Source: Archivesica marissinica (lineage: Eukaryota > Mollusca > Bivalvia > Venerida > Vesicomyidae). Taken from it: a DNA stretch of 64,000 nt. Position numbers and translations under genes: made by a program. Positions within the stretch are counted from its first letter, which is position 1. Each line of letters begins with the position of its first letter. The stretch covers positions 92,120,531 to 92,184,530 of the forward strand of contig CM026390.1 in assembly GCA_014843695.1 (NCBI GenBank), in the 5' to 3' direction. Below the pieces are notes generated by a model, which ran no database searches, had not been told where the DNA came from, and saw only the letters and a list, made by a program, of their open reading frames with translations. This document shows positions 22,308 to 35,443 of this stretch, piece after piece.

Positions 22308-23765
22308 CACAGTAATTTACTTAAAACTGTTTCTGTATCATAATATTATGGAATGCGAATATTATAAAATTGGAAAGTTTACGTACAGGTAACATTACTA
22401 CTACACATTTTTCCAATATAATTTAAATATTTATCATAAGTATTTTCAGCCAATAAACAATGAGTGTTTTGCAATATCACAAACTGAAAGCAGAACTTCC
22501 TGAATCAGTTTGCCATGTCCTGCATACATTCGGAATGTACTGCTCTATCGGCAATGAGAACAATCTTAGACAACTGTTTCAACATCCGTTGTTTGCTTCA
22601 TACATGTGCAATAAATGCGCGTTAAGCATTGTTACAATACATTTGTTGATAAAGAATTCGCGTGCTATATATGGTGCTATATTTATTTGATTATTTTGGG
22701 GACTCTGTGCAAATATTTGAAATTATATTCTTTAAAATATCTGGTACTTTTTACCAAAACACATCCTTGAAATTCAAAATAGTGTTGCTTTAAATAGAAG
22801 ACTTTATTGCACAATGTTCAAAATTACACTGAGTTAAAAACGGAAACGGATGTTGTTATTAGATACAGTACGGTATATGTATAGAAGCAGTGATAAGACA
22901 CTGACTTATGAAAATATTTGCGGACATGGATTAAATCTTTTACATCGCAAGTGCACGAATAATATTGACAAAGTTTTTTTAATGGGACAGTGAAGAGAAT
23001 TACGTGGTGCAAACTGGAATTCCTCTTGAAATTCTCATATCGTCAAGATTTTGAAAATGTTATTCACCAGACATGGCTTCACACTCTCCTATTATTTAGC
23101 TGCTTTGGGATAGTCAGTGTTATTTTTCAATGGTGCAGAATTAACAAATTCTTTGTGCAATTATATAATTGGAATACTGTTGAAGTGTAAAAATTAAGAG
23201 TTTCGTATGAATAGAAGTGTACAGCTGATTGCATTAACACATACAACTTGATATCTTACCCTGAACAAAAAGTTCTTCTACTCAAATGTTTTGTACCTTT
23301 CATGATCATTTGATGAATTAGTACAATATGTCTTTGTGTGAAATTTGGAATTGACAGTTTTTAAATTGATATGAGATTATTGTTTGATACGGGGCCATGC
23401 AGAATAGCTGTTATTTCCAACGCTATTGTTCAGTTAGTTAAACATGGTGTTGCATAATTATATATACTGTGTACTAAGAAAGGAGTAGATATATATTTTG
23501 TGTTTCTATAGTAACGTGTAAAGGAATATAATAAGAATAAAAAACACATTAGAAATATATAATGACAGAGTAGAGTATAATACAGACTGATGTGTGTACG
23601 AGGACTACGCCGAACACACAGATTAAGGTATAAAAATACCATGAAAGGAATGAAATAATGGGATAGAACACTTTGCATGCAAAGGACTAAGGTAAGAGAT
23701 CGTATCCACATGATTACAAGGACATATAAAGGAATATAATAAAGGGATTTCAATGAGTTTCTCAG
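22308..23765. other. Intron preceding exon 4
   Basis: AT-rich. Open frames of 62-76 residues occur (for example 22460-22690) but have no motif, no splice context I can defend and no homologue I recognise. The last 22 bases (ending tttctcag) form the exon 4 acceptor. Confidence 0.4.
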
Positions 23766-24860
23766 CATCATACAGTCAGCTTGCGGGAACAACTGGATAC
23801 TCACCGAATTTGGGAGTATGGACAAAGATACAGATGCAGCAGCAGATGCTGCTACAACAACAACAGCAGCAGCAACAACAACGGAAACCCGTAGGGAAAA
23901 AACGGAGAAAATGGTTACAAGAGTTGGGAGGGGATCACGCAATATATGAGATATCTGAACAAGATGAAGGCGATGATAGCAAGTTGTCAGCAGTGAAGGC
24001 TCCTGATCTAGATTCACATGTTCTAGATACAGAAACATCACCGCCGGAGAGGATACGGTTGCCGAAAGTAACTGAGACTTTGACACATTTACCTCAAATT
24101 GTTGTAACTATAGAAAGAGAATTACCATCCCATGTAGAAACAATAGACTCGGAACCAACAACACAATCAAAATTGTCTAGTTTAAAACCTCCGGTTATCC
24201 GACCTAGATCGCCAGTATTTGTTAGAGACGATTCTTCCCTTCAGCGTATGCATAAACAACAGACATTAAAACATGCAGACATTACGAGATATTTGGAGTC
24301 ACCAAAATATACTCATATACGGGTGCCGCGTAGAGATCCAAGCGTTACGCACATATCACAGGAATCCTTAGATTCACCATTCACACTGCCAAGCATTGGC
24401 AAACCAAACACTCAGTATCAAAATCACAAAAGAAAACCCATCACCATTTCTCTGTCCCAGAATCTAAGTGAAGCCAAAGCATCAATAAGAAAACAGTGGA
24501 ATTTTAGGTCAACTAATGAACCAATAGCTTTCTACATGGCCTCACAATCAGCTGGATCTGTAACAACTAAAGAGACGGATGAATCAAAAGGAAGTAACAG
24601 TATTGAGTTTGGCTCTGGTATGAGTGTGTCGCTGGAAGACCTTAGATCTCGCTCGCCTAAAGGGATTTTGTGCAATAATGAACGCAGTAACAATTTAGCA
24701 AATTTGAATTTTGCTGTGAATACTTTGCTAAGAAAGAAAATGTACATAGGTTATCATGGTGCTAATAAAGAGAATAATGGTGGCATGGGTAATAAAGTGG
24801 GGGAATCAAGCAGAAAATGGATGCTGCCTGATTATTGCTTGAATCGAGAACTTGAAAATG
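23766..24860 (+). CDS. KATNIP: KATNIP exon 4: large linker exon with poly-Gln
   Basis: The acceptor is gagtttctcag ending at 23765 and the donor is AATG/gtaagt at 24861, a near-consensus donor. The 1,095-base exon enters and leaves in phase 1; the incoming split codon with exon 3 becomes GCA. It encodes about 365 residues. Near the start is a Gln-rich stretch (MQQQMLLQQQQQQQQQ) encoded by mixed CAG/CAA at about 23836-23882. It is followed by basic KKRRKWLQELGG and an acidic EISEQDEGDD segment, then a long Ser/Pro/Thr-rich region without recognised domains, ending in a KWMLPDYCLN patch. The long open frame with a clean coding composition is good evidence on its own. Assignment to KATNIP rests on phase continuity. 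A 218-residue open frame on the opposite strand is a shadow. Confidence 0.82.
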
Positions 24861-25121
24861 GTAAGTTTTTGTAATTATAATAACTACTATACTCTAAAAT
24901 CTGCAATTTCTACTTCTGAGCATGAGACAAAACATATTTATTTACTTTTAAGAAAGAGAAGAAATTTTATTTTCCAATTTGAACTTAAGAAAGGCAATGG
25001 GATTTCTTGTTAATGATTTTTATAATATATAACACCTAATTGTTAATATTATAATATAATTGTGTTTAACTCTTCAAATATAATGTTTTGATATGTAATA
25101 TAGACTGTTTCAGACTGTTAC
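24861..25121. other. Plain intron 4 start
   Basis: AT-rich. Nothing recognisable. Confidence 0.35.
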
Positions 25122-25407
25122 AGACGGATCTGTAGTCCAGTTGTAACATGCTGGACTGGTGATCCAGGGATCGCAGGTTCGATACCCCGTCTGACCCTAA
25201 TAAAACTCGCAGTCTTTCAGATGGGACGTTAAACCGAGGTCTTGTGTCGATGCTTTACACTGTGCATGTAAAAGAACCAGGAGATTCTGGAATGGGTCTC
25301 TGTCTGTATCATTGCACTATCCTCCAAAATCTAAAATGACTAATCTCTTCAGGAGGCATCGCTCATATGGGCAACCGCTAGCGACGATAAATAAACGTAA
25401 AACACAC
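25122..25407 (+). mobile_element. SINE-A, full length
   Basis: Head acggatctgtagtccagttg, B box caggttcgatacccc, body agtctttcagatgggacg, and tail gctagcgacgataaataaac with a short CA run. Confidence 0.87.
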
Positions 25408-25671
25408 ACACACTCAATCATCACTCATGTGGTGGTCTTGTCTTGTCTGTATTAATTCATTATTGCATGATAAAGCTAAATATTTCAAAAATGTTTATAC
25501 AATCCTTAATCTGTTTGAAATACTAAACAACTGCCGCCAAAATGCATGTTATGGCCATAAATATCGGTCCTGTTGGGGTTTCAAATATCTAGTTTAGTTT
25601 GTACAGATTGAACTGTCTTTGTTACCAATTAAATTTCCACCAAGTTTAATAGATAGTACACTGTTATTGAT
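25408..25671. other. Plain intron spacer
   Basis: Unique AT-rich intron. Nothing recognisable. Confidence 0.35.
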
Positions 25672-25910
25672 GGCTGTCCAATTAGCGCAGTGGTTAGCTT
25701 CTCACCAATGTAACCCGGGTTTGATCCTTGGACCGGGAAGTATGTGAGATGGTACGGTGATCGCCAGATCGGACAGGTGGGTTTTCTCCAGGTACTCCGG
25801 TTTCCTCTCACACGAAGGACCACACTTACACTTTCATCTGCACCAACGAGAGTGATTAATATAAGTTGTTTGAACTTGCTTCACAATCGTTGTAAAATAA
25901 ATGAAGTTTA
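25672..25910 (+). mobile_element. SINE-C, full length
   Basis: Head gctgtccaattagcgcagtg, B-box-like cgggtttgatcct, body agatcggacaggtgggtttt, and tail gagtgattaatataagttgt with gtaaaataaatg. Confidence 0.87.
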
Positions 25911-26008
25911 AACTTTTATTGATAGGTGCATTATAGGATTCGTACACTTATTAATGTAGTGGAAACTGTTGGAGCAAATGTACCATTACTCCACATTTAT
26001 CTCTGTTT

Positions 26009-26928
26009 TTAACCCTTTCCCTCATAGAAGCACCTCTTAACGCCATTACCAATATAACATACATTGACAATGTAGTAGCCAAACCAATGTTCATAAACCC
26101 TTTCCCTCATAGAAGCACCTCTTAACGCCATTACCAATATAACATACATTGACAATGTAGTAGCCAAACCAATGTTCAAAATAAAGACCAGAATCTCATG
26201 TAGTCCCAGTAATATCTATGGAGGTGGGATAGATATGGCGACTACTTATCCACTGCATGATAGCTAAATGGGTGTCGTTTGTATGTAAATATAATAGTAT
26301 ATTAACCTAAATCTCTATGAAGTCCCAGTATATTCTATGGAGGTGGGATAGATATGGCCACTACTTATCCACTGCATGATAGCTAAATGGCTGTCGTTTG
26401 TATGGAGATATAATAGTATATTAACCTAAATCTCTATGAAGTCCCAGTAATATCTATGGAGGTGGGATAGATATGGCCACTACTTATCCACTGCATGATA
26501 GCTAAATGGCTGTCGTTTGTATGGAGATATAATAGTATATTAACCTAAATCTCTATGTAGTCCCAGTAATATCTATGGAGGTGGGATAGATATGGCGACT
26601 ACTTATCCACTGCATGATAGCTAAATGGCTGTCGTTTGTATTGAGATATAATAGTATATTAACCTAAATCTCTATGTAGTCCCAGTAATATCTATGGAGG
26701 TGGGATAGATATGGCCACTACTTATCCACTGCATGATAGCTAAATGGCTGTCGTTTGTATGGAGATATAATAGTATATTAACCTAAATCTCTATGTAGTC
26801 CCAGTAATATCTATGGAGTTGGGATATATATGGCCACTACTTATCCACTGCATAATAGCTAAATGGCTGTCATTTGTATGGAGATATAATACTATATTAA
26901 CCTAAATCTCTCTGAAGGAAAGGGTTAA
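26009..26928 (+). mobile_element. TTAA-flanked MITE with internal tandem expansion
   Basis: It starts TTAA then ccctttccctcatagaag and ends ctgaaggaaaggg then TTAA at 26928. The inverted termini match over about 16 positions with two differences. The interior holds two copies of an approximately 84-bp subterminal unit (26012-26175) and six of a 119-bp unit (26199-26910, agtcccagtaatatctatgg). It is the same family as 11504-13117 in the opposite orientation. Confidence 0.85.
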
Positions 26929-27309
26929 GCGGTAGATTATGCCGTATAAATATTTATATGACCCCAACAAGGATAGGTCAATCTGCACATTCTATTCATT
27001 TTGGATTTTTTGGACTAAAATAATACAAGTTTGTATTTTGGCAATATCTGTACTGATATGAGATTAATGCATACACATTATTTACCTGTGTAATTGCACC
27101 ATTATTTACTTAATCTTGAACTTTTTAAAATTCTTATCTGATTCTCTGTCTAATAGTTCTTTGATAGTCTGGCTGTGATTAAATAATAGACATCTCTAAG
27201 ATATAGTGGCTTACCAGTTGACATTTATAGATCAATCAAAGATAATGTTAACTTGATTGATTTTTGTAGCAACATTATCTACTGATAACTTTGCATAGTG
27301 TGGTATAGT
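26929..27309. other. Plain intron spacer
   Basis: AT-rich intron. Nothing recognisable. Confidence 0.35.
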
Positions 27310-27556
27310 TTAACCCATTTCATTCTGGATACCGTTCAAACGGTATCTGCAAAAAACATAGAGCCAGATCAACCGCCACGGAACGTGCCATCTGATCAGG
27401 ATCTATGCTGTTTGCTATTCAGATGATCTTGCTAAGACACTTGGCTATGCAGCAAACAACATAGATCCTGATCAGCATGCAGCGTCACGCTGCATCTGAT
27501 CTGGATCTATGTTGTTTGCAAAAGCCTTTAAATATATCCAGAATGAAATGGGTTAA
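27310..27556. mobile_element. 247-bp TTAA MITE with perfect 22-bp inverted ends and two hairpins
   Basis: The left end, ttaacccatttcattctgga at 27310 with two further bases, is the exact complement of the right end, 27535-27556. Inside are two long hairpins: one around 27360-27420 and one with caaacaacatagatcctg and its complement at 27464-27522. These hairpins resemble those at 14290-14350. The ends fit the piggyBac pattern TTAA/CCC. Confidence 0.85.
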
Positions 27557-27783
27557 CAGTTGGATCCACATGCTTCCTGATATCTTATGATGTCTCTTAT
27601 GCTTTCCAAAGAATGGTAGTATTTTCTCAGTGAAAGAAAACTCCATCTTATACCGCTTTGAAACAGTGAAAGATGGCATTTTCTCTGCCACTTGTTGCGT
27701 TTCGCATTCCTACGCAGTTAGATGTACTATTGAATTTTAGCGATTTTGTGACTACGGTATGTACAGTTAATTAGTTTATTTAT
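27557..27783. other. Plain intron spacer
   Basis: Unique intron. A 68-residue minus-strand frame overlaps the MITE and has no motif. Confidence 0.35.
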
Positions 27784-28042
27784 TTATATTTCGGGTTTTA
27801 CGCATGCATCAGCACCATTTCGGGCTATATCGCCGGCGGGCAGTTTACTTAACAACACCTTTCCTGGGCAGGCTCTAGCGGTTACCAGTACTTGGGTGCA
27901 CCAACCTCCGTAAGAAACTGCCAACTTTTTCATATAAATGAGACACGGCCTGAGCGGGGCTCGAACCCGTGACCAGCAGTGATGGTAGGTTACAGTGGTA
28001 TACAAGTCAGCGACCGTAACCACTCGACCACGGAGGCGGAGA
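27784..28042 (-). mobile_element. SINE-D, full length, minus strand
   Basis: It is the complement of the SINE-D pattern: tatttcgggttttacgcatg (tail), acacctttcctgggcaggct, ggggctcgaacccgtgacc (complement of the B box) and actcgaccacggaggcgga (complement of the A box end). Confidence 0.87.
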
Positions 28043-28552
28043 ACAATTAATTAGTGATATATTCTAACGAATTTGTTTTGTTGTAGTTTTTAACTTTGAC
28101 AGCAAACAGAAACTAACTTGAAAATGATACCGGAACTGTTTCTGGTTATGGACGTTCACACTAACAGAAGTGGTTGTGTATTGGAGTGCAATTAGGCCCC
28201 CGAAAAGGGCAGTTAAAATGAATAAAATTTGAAAACAAATATTAATATATTAGCGAAAATCATTGGAAATCACAAAAGAAATAGAAGAGTTATGTTTATA
28301 AGTGTAAGATAGGATTTTATTTAGGGAGATACACTCAGTCTTATATTACAAACTTAATGGATTAAGTATCAGGTTACTTCTAACTTTCAGTTTGAAACAG
28401 CAATGTCTGTTATTCCTTGTCATTGTTCCTAAATGCTATTCTTACATTCCATTGTATTTATAACTGATTACAATATTTGTATAGCGGTACTTGTCCGCTA
28501 CCTGTCGCTATGTGTAAGGGATACTACACAATTGTTATACTTATGTTTGTAT
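28043..28552. other. Plain intron spacer
   Basis: AT-rich intron. No supported feature. Confidence 0.35.
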
Positions 28553-31500
28553 ATTATAGTATTGGGTTGTCTCACTTTCACCATATAATGTAGATTCTAT
28601 GTTTTGTATAAATATTGGGTTGTCTCACTTTCACCATATAATGTAGATTCTATGTTTTGTATAAATATTGGGTTGTCTCACTTTCACCATATAATGTAGA
28701 TTCTATGTTTTGTATAAATATTGGGTTGTCTCACTTTCACCATATAATGTAGATTATATGTTTTGTATAAATATTGGGTTGTCTCACTTTCACCATATAA
28801 TGTAGATTATATGTTTTGTATAAATATTGGGTTGTCTCACTTTCACCATATAATGTAGATTATATGTTTTGTATAAATATTGGGTTGTCTCACTTTCACC
28901 ATATAATGTAGATTCTATGTTTTGTATAAATATTGGGTTGTCTCACTTTCACCATATAATGTAGATTCTATGTTTTGTATAAATATTGGGTTGTCTCACT
29001 TTCACCATATAATGTAGATTCTATGTTTTGTATAAATATTGGGTTGTCTCACTTTCACCATATAATGTAGATTCTATGTTTTGTATAAATATTGGGTTGT
29101 CTCACTTTCACCATATAATGTAGATTCTATGTAAAAACCACCACAAAAATATGTTTGTATAAATATTGGGTTGTCTCACTTTCACCATATAATGTAGATT
29201 CTATGTTTTGTATAAATATTGGGTTGTCTCACTTTCACCATATAATGTAGATTATATGTTTTGTATAAATATTGGGTTGTCTCACTTTCACCATATAATG
29301 TAGATTCTATGTTTTGTATAAATATTGGGTTGTCTCACTTTCACCATATAATGTAGATTCTATGTTTTGTATAAATATTGGGTTGTCTCACTTTCACCAT
29401 ATAATGTAGATTCTATGTTTTGTATAAATATTGGGTTGTCTCACTTTCACCATATAATGTAGATTCTATGTTTTGTATAAATATTGGGTTGTCTCACTTT
29501 CACCATATAATGTAGATTCTATGTTTTGTATAAATATTGGGTTGTCTCACTTTCACCATATAATGTAGATTCTATGTTTTGTATAAATATTGGGTTGTCT
29601 CACTTTCACCATATAATGTAGATTCTATGTTTTGTATAAATATTGGGTTGTCTCACTTTCACCATATAATGTAGATTCTATGTTTTGTATAAATATTGGG
29701 TTGTCTCACTTTCACCATATAATGTAGATTATATGTTTTGTATAAATATTGGGTTGTCTCACTTTCACCATATAATGTAGATTCTATGTTTTGTATAAAT
29801 ATTGGGTTGTCTCACTTTCACCATATAATGTAGATTCTATGTTTTGTATAAATATTGGGTTGTCTCACTTTCACCATATAATGTANNNNNNNNNNNNNNN
29901 NNNNNNNNNNNNNNNNNNNNNNNNNNNNNNNNNNNNNNNNNNNNNNNNNNNNNNNNNNNNNNNNNNNNNNNNNNNNNNNNNNNNNNNNNNNNNNNNNNNN
30001 NNNNNNNNNNNNNNNNNNNNNNNNNNNNNNNNNNNNNNNNNNNNNNNNNNNNNNNNNNNNNNNNNNNNNNNNNNNNNNNNNNNNNNNNNNNNNNNNNNNN
30101 NNNNNNNNNNNNNNNNNNNNNNNNNNNNNNNNNNNNNNNNNNNNNNNNNNNNNNNNNNNNNNNNNNNNNNNNNNNNNNNNNNNNNNNNNNNNNNNNNNNN
30201 NNNNNNNNNNNNNNNNNNNNNNNNNNNNNNNNNNNNNNNNNNNNNNNNNNNNNNNNNNNNNNNNNNNNNNNNNNNNNNNNNNNNNNNNNNNNNNNNNNNN
30301 NNNNNNNNNNNNNNNNNNNNNNNNNNNNNNNNNNNNNNNNNNNNNNNNNNNNNNNNNNNNNNNNNNNNNNNNNNNNNNNNNNNNNNNNNNNNNNNNNNNN
30401 NNNNNNNNNNNNNNNNNNNNNNNNNNNNNNNNNNNNNNNNNNNNNNNNNNNNNNNNNNNNNNNNNNNNNNNNNNNNNNNNNNNNNNNNNNNNNNNNNNNN
30501 NNNNNNNNNNNNNNNNNNNNNNNNNNNNNNNNNNNNNNNNNNNNNNNNNNNNNNNNNNNNNNNNNNNNNNNNNNNNNNNNNNNNNNNNNNNNNNNNNNNN
30601 NNNNNNNNNNNNNNNNNNNNNNNNNNNNNNNNNNNNNNNNNNNNNNNNNNNNNNNNNNNNNNNNNNNNNNNNNNNNNNNNNNNNNNNNNNNNNNNNNNNN
30701 NNNNNNNNNNNNNNNNNNNNNNNNNNNNNNNNNNNNNNNNNNNNNNNNNNNNNNNNNNNNNNNNNNNNNNNNNNNNNNNNNNNNNNNNNNNNNNNNNNNN
30801 NNNNNNNNNNNNNNNNNNNNNNNNNNNNNNNNNNNNNNNNNNNNNNNNNNNNNNNNNNNNNNNNNNNNNNNNNNNNNNNNNNNNNATATTGGGTTGTCTC
30901 ACTTTCACCATATAATGTAGATTATATGTTTTGTATAAATATTGGGTTGTCTCACTTTCACCATATAATGTAGATTCTATGTTTTGTATAAATATTGGGT
31001 TGTCTCACTTTCACCATATAATGTAGATTCTATGTTTTGTATAAATATTGGGTTGTCTCACTTTCACCATATAATGTAGATTATATGTTTTGTATAAATA
31101 TTGGGTTGTCTCACTTTCACCATATAATGTAGATTCTATGTTTTGTATAAATATTGGGTTGTCTCACTTTCACCATATAATGTAGATTCTATGTTTTGTA
31201 TAAATATTGGGTTGTCTCACTTTCACCATATAATGTAGATTATATGTTTTGTATAAATATTGGGTTGTCTCACTTTCACCATATAATGTAGATTATATGT
31301 TTTGTATAAATATTGGGTTGTCTCACTTCACCATATAATGTAGATTCTATGTTTTGTATAAATATTGGGTTGTCTCACTTTCACCATATAATGTAGATTC
31401 TATGTTTTGTATAAATATTGGGTTGTCTCACTTTCACCATATAATGTAGATTATATGTTTTGTATAAATATTGGGTTGTCTCACTTTCACCATATAATGT

Positions 31501-33455
31501 AGATTATATGTTTTGTATAAATATTGGGTTGTCTCACTTTCACCATATAATGTAGATTATATGTTTGATAAAATTGGGTTGTCTCACCACCAAAAAAAAA
31601 TCACTTCCATATAATGTAGTTCTATGTTTGTATAAATAGGGTGTCTCACTTTCAACAATATGCAGATTATATGTTTGTATAAATATGGTTGTCTCAATTT
31701 ACCATATAAGTAGATTCTAGTTTGTATAAATATTGGGTTGTCTCACTTTCACCATATAATGTAGATTCTATGTTTTGTATAAATATTGGGTTGTCTCACT
31801 TTCACCATATAATGTAGATTATATGTTTTGTATAATATTGGGTTGTCTCACTTCCATAAATGTAGATTCTATGTTTTGTATAAATATGGGTTGTCTCACT
31901 TTCACCATATAATGTAGATCTAGTTTTATAAATATTGGTTGTTTCACTTTCACCATATAATGTAGATTATATGTTTTGTATAAATATTGGGTTGTCTCAC
32001 TTTCACCATATAATGTAGATTATATGTTTTGTATAAATATTGGGTTGTCTCACTTTCACCATATAATGTAGATTATATGTTTTGTATAAATATTGGGTTG
32101 TCTCACTTTCACCATATAATGTAGATTCTATGTTTTGTATAAATATTGGGTTGTCTCACTTTCACCATATAATGTAGATTATATGTTTGTATAAATATTG
32201 GGTTGTCTCACTTTCACCATATAAAAAACCACCACCAAAATGTAGATATATGTTTTGTATAAATATTGGGTTGTCTCACTTTCACCATATAATGTAGATT
32301 CTATGTTTTGTATAAATATTGGGTTGTCTCACTTTCACCATATAATGTAGATATATTTTGTATAAATATTGGTTGTCTCACTTTCACCATTAATGTAGAT
32401 TCTATGTTTTGTATAAATATTGGGTTGTCTCACTTTCACCATATAATGTAGATTATATGTTTTGTATAAATATTGGGTTGTCTCACTTTCACCATATAAT
32501 GTAGATTATATGTTTTGTATAAATATTGGGTTGTCTCACTTTCACCATATAATGTAGATTCTATGTTTTGTATAAATATTGGGTTGTCTCACTTTCACCA
32601 TATAATGTAGATTCTATGTTTTGTATAAATATTGGGTTGTCTCACTTTCACCATATAATGTAGATTCTATGTTTTGTATAAATATTGGGTTGTCTCCCTT
32701 TCACCATATAATGTAGATTCTATGTTTTGTATAAATATTGGGTTGTCTCCCTTTCACCATATAATGTAGATTCTATGTTTTGTATCCAATAGTAGAGTCT
32801 ATGTTTTGTGTGCATATTGGGTTGTCTCCCTTTCACCATATAAAGTAGATTCTATGTTTTGTATATTATAGTATTGGGTTGTCTCCCTTTCACCATATAA
32901 AGTAGATTCTATGTTTTGTAAGAATATTGGGTTCTCTCCCTTTCACCATATAAAGTAGATTCTATGTTTTGTATAAAGTATTGGGTTGTCTCCCATTCAC
33001 CATATAATGTAGATTCTATGTTTTGTATAAGTATTGAGTTATCTCCCTTTCACCATATAATGTAGATTCTATGTTTTGTATAAGTAGAGGCTATGTTTTG
33101 TGTGCATATTGGGTTGTCTCCCTTTCACCATATAATGTAGATTCTATGTTTTGTATATTATAGTATTGGGTTGTCTCCCTTTCACCATATAATGTAGATT
33201 TTATGTTTTGTGTAAGTATTGGGTTGTCTCCCTTTCACCATATAAAGTAGATTCTATGTTTTGTAAGCATATTGGGTTCTCTCCCTTTCACCATATAATG
33301 TAGATTCTATGTTTTGTGTATTATAGTATTGGGTTGTCTCCCTTTCACCATATAAAGTAGATTCTATGTTTTGTAAGCATATTGGGTTCTCTCCCTTTCA
33401 CCATATACTGTATATTCTATATTTTGTATATTATAGTATTGAGTTGTCTCCCTTG
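28553..33455. repeat. 53-bp minisatellite, more than 70 visible copies, interrupted by an assembly gap
   Basis: Units contain tattgggttgtctcactttc and accatataatgtagatt followed by ctatgt or atatgt. Copies are almost identical from 28560 to 31560. They become indel-rich at 31560-32400 and then diverge in substitution (cactttc to ccctttc, aatgtag to aaagtag) toward 33450. A 1000-N gap at 29886-30885 lies inside, so the true copy number is unknown. Confidence 0.96.
29886..30885. other. Assembly gap (1000 N)
   Basis: Exactly 1000 unresolved bases with the 53-bp array on both sides, so the size is probably a placeholder. Open frames through it are meaningless. Confidence 0.99.
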
Positions 33456-33627
33456 TTTGGATGAGTCGGAATCGCACGTAGATGTTTTATTGGGCACACA
33501 ACAATGTAACCTCAAACTATTGTATTCTGTAAATATTAAATTAATTAGGAATGAGTATGTATTATAAGATCACAGCTGTTCAAATGTTACATAGTAGATC
33601 TTTAAGAATCTGTATAATATTATGCTT
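33456..33627. other. Plain intron spacer
   Basis: Unique sequence after the array. Nothing recognisable. Confidence 0.3.
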
Positions 33628-33893
33628 GCGAATCTATAGTCCAGTGATTAACACGTTGGACTGGTAATCCAGTGATCGCAGGTTTGATCCCCCGTCTGAC
33701 CCTAATAAAATGAACAGTCTTTCAGCTGGGACTTTAAACCGAGGTCTCGTGTCGGTGCTTTACACCGTGCACATAAAAGAACCAGAGAAGACTCTGGAAT
33801 GGGTCTCTGTCTGTATCATTGCACTATCCTCCGAAATCTAAAATGACTAGGAGGTGTCACTCATATGGGCAACTGGTAGCGACAATAAATAAA
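33628..33893 (+). mobile_element. SINE-A, slightly diverged
   Basis: Head cgaatctatagtccagtgat, B box ggtttgatccccc, body gggactttaaaccgaggtct. An internal deletion removes the usual taatctcttc before aggaggtgtcac. The following 33898-33935 (gcaaaattatgtcggt) also follows a SINE-A tail at 13712-13745. Confidence 0.82.
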
Positions 33894-33935
33894 TAAAATA
33901 TGTTTGCAAAATTATGTCGGTAGAATTGTGCTATT

Positions 33936-34329
33936 CTTAGTGAAGCAAGCAATAGAGCTACTGGTTTATGCAAAAGATTAGCTGGTTTAGAAATATGTAT
34001 GATAAATTTCACATAACTTTAATGTTATAAATACATTATGTATAGGATATAAACCAAAAACGATCCAATATGTAAAATATTGGACTGTGTTAGGCCCGTA
34101 GTGCCGAAGACAGTACCACTATTTTACATATTGGATCCGTTTGAGACTTATATCTTACTTAAAGCACACACTTATATAACAAGATCCTACTGATTAAAAT
34201 TGTTAATTTCGTACATTTACGCATATCATTTAATATAATACTCTGACCTTTTGACAGCAGTCCAATATTATTAATAATGGACTGCAAGTACAAAGGTATG
34301 ACGTCACGACAGTGTTTTAAAAGCATATA
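33936..34329. mobile_element. Short inverted-repeat element (34046-34154) in plain intron
   Basis: cgatccaatatgtaaaata (34071-34089) is complementary to tattttacatattggatcc (34120-34138), and both are bordered by ggatataa/ttatatc. The whole can fold into one hairpin of about 109 bases. A smaller hairpin, cagtccaatattatt/aataatggactg, sits at 34257-34283. The element class is not assignable. Confidence 0.6.
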
Positions 34330-34996
34330 ATAATGTAGGAACATATATATATAATATTGTTTAAAAGCATATAATAATGTAGGAACATATATATATAATA
34401 TTGTTTAAAAGCATATAATAATGTAGGAACATATATATATAATAATGTAGGAACATATATATATAATATTGTTTAAAAGCATATAATAATGTAGGAACAT
34501 ATATATATAATAATATAGGAACATATATATATAATATTGTTTAAAAGCATATAATATTGTAGGAACATATATATATAATAATGTAGGAACATATATATAT
34601 AATAATGTAGGAACATATATATATAATATTGTAGGAACATATATATATAATATTGTAGGAACATATATATATAATATTGTAGGAACATATATATATAATA
34701 ATGTAGGAACATATATATATAATATTGTTTAAAAGCATATAATAATGTAGAAACATATATATATAATATTGTAGGAACATATATATATAATAATGTAGGA
34801 ACATATATATATAATAATGTAGGAACATATATATATAATATTGTAGGAACATATATATATAATAATGTAGGAACATATATATATAATATTGTAGGAACAT
34901 ATATATATATAATAATATAGGAACATATATATATAATATTGTAGGAACATATATATATAATATTGTAGGAACATATATATATAATATTGTTTAAAC
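34330..34996. repeat. 24-bp AT-rich minisatellite, about 27 units
   Basis: Units read aacatatatatataataatg then tagg, with occasional longer units containing tttaaaagcatataat. Short open frames (IYMFLQY repeats) are artefacts. Confidence 0.94.
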
Positions 34997-35443
34997 ATTA
35001 TTTATTTATATGCGTGAGAAGTTTGAGAACGGAAGATGGTTGTGTTGGTGTAATGACTGGAAAGGAAATTAAATATTTAAGATGGTACTTGGGGACATAT
35101 TGATTGTAAGTACCAAGTGTGCAGTGGAATGAAGCATTCACAGGGCTTGGATGAGTGCATGTTCCTTTCCTTAATTGATACATGGATTTTATTGTGGTGA
35201 ATACACTATTTGAATATTTTGGCTTGTTTTCGATATGATCGTGTTACGTGTTTGTATCAATTGCGTGATAGCATAAGCAGATAACCTCAATAGGTAAATG
35301 TGTGATCATGAAAAGGAATTCTAGCTCTGTAAGGGATAAGGCAAGGATACATAACTCCTTTGAGTGAGAGAGATGGATAAGAAAGATGATTATGGTAAAT
35401 ATGACATCATATTTTGTTATTAGTTTTCAAATTGCAAGCAGTG
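34997..35443. other. Plain intron spacer
   Basis: No supported feature. A 61-residue minus frame at 34998-35183 has no recognisable motif. Confidence 0.35.

Noticed and set aside
22460..22690. 76-residue + frame in intron 3
   Set aside because: It could be an exon by length, but there is no acceptor and donor pair in phase with exons 3 and 4, which already join cleanly.
23430..24086. 218-residue minus-strand frame
   Set aside because: Shadow of the start of exon 4 and its upstream intron. The Gln/Leu tract is the reverse of the coding poly-Gln.
29791..30920. Frames of 346-374 residues across the first N gap
   Set aside because: They consist almost wholly of unresolved bases.
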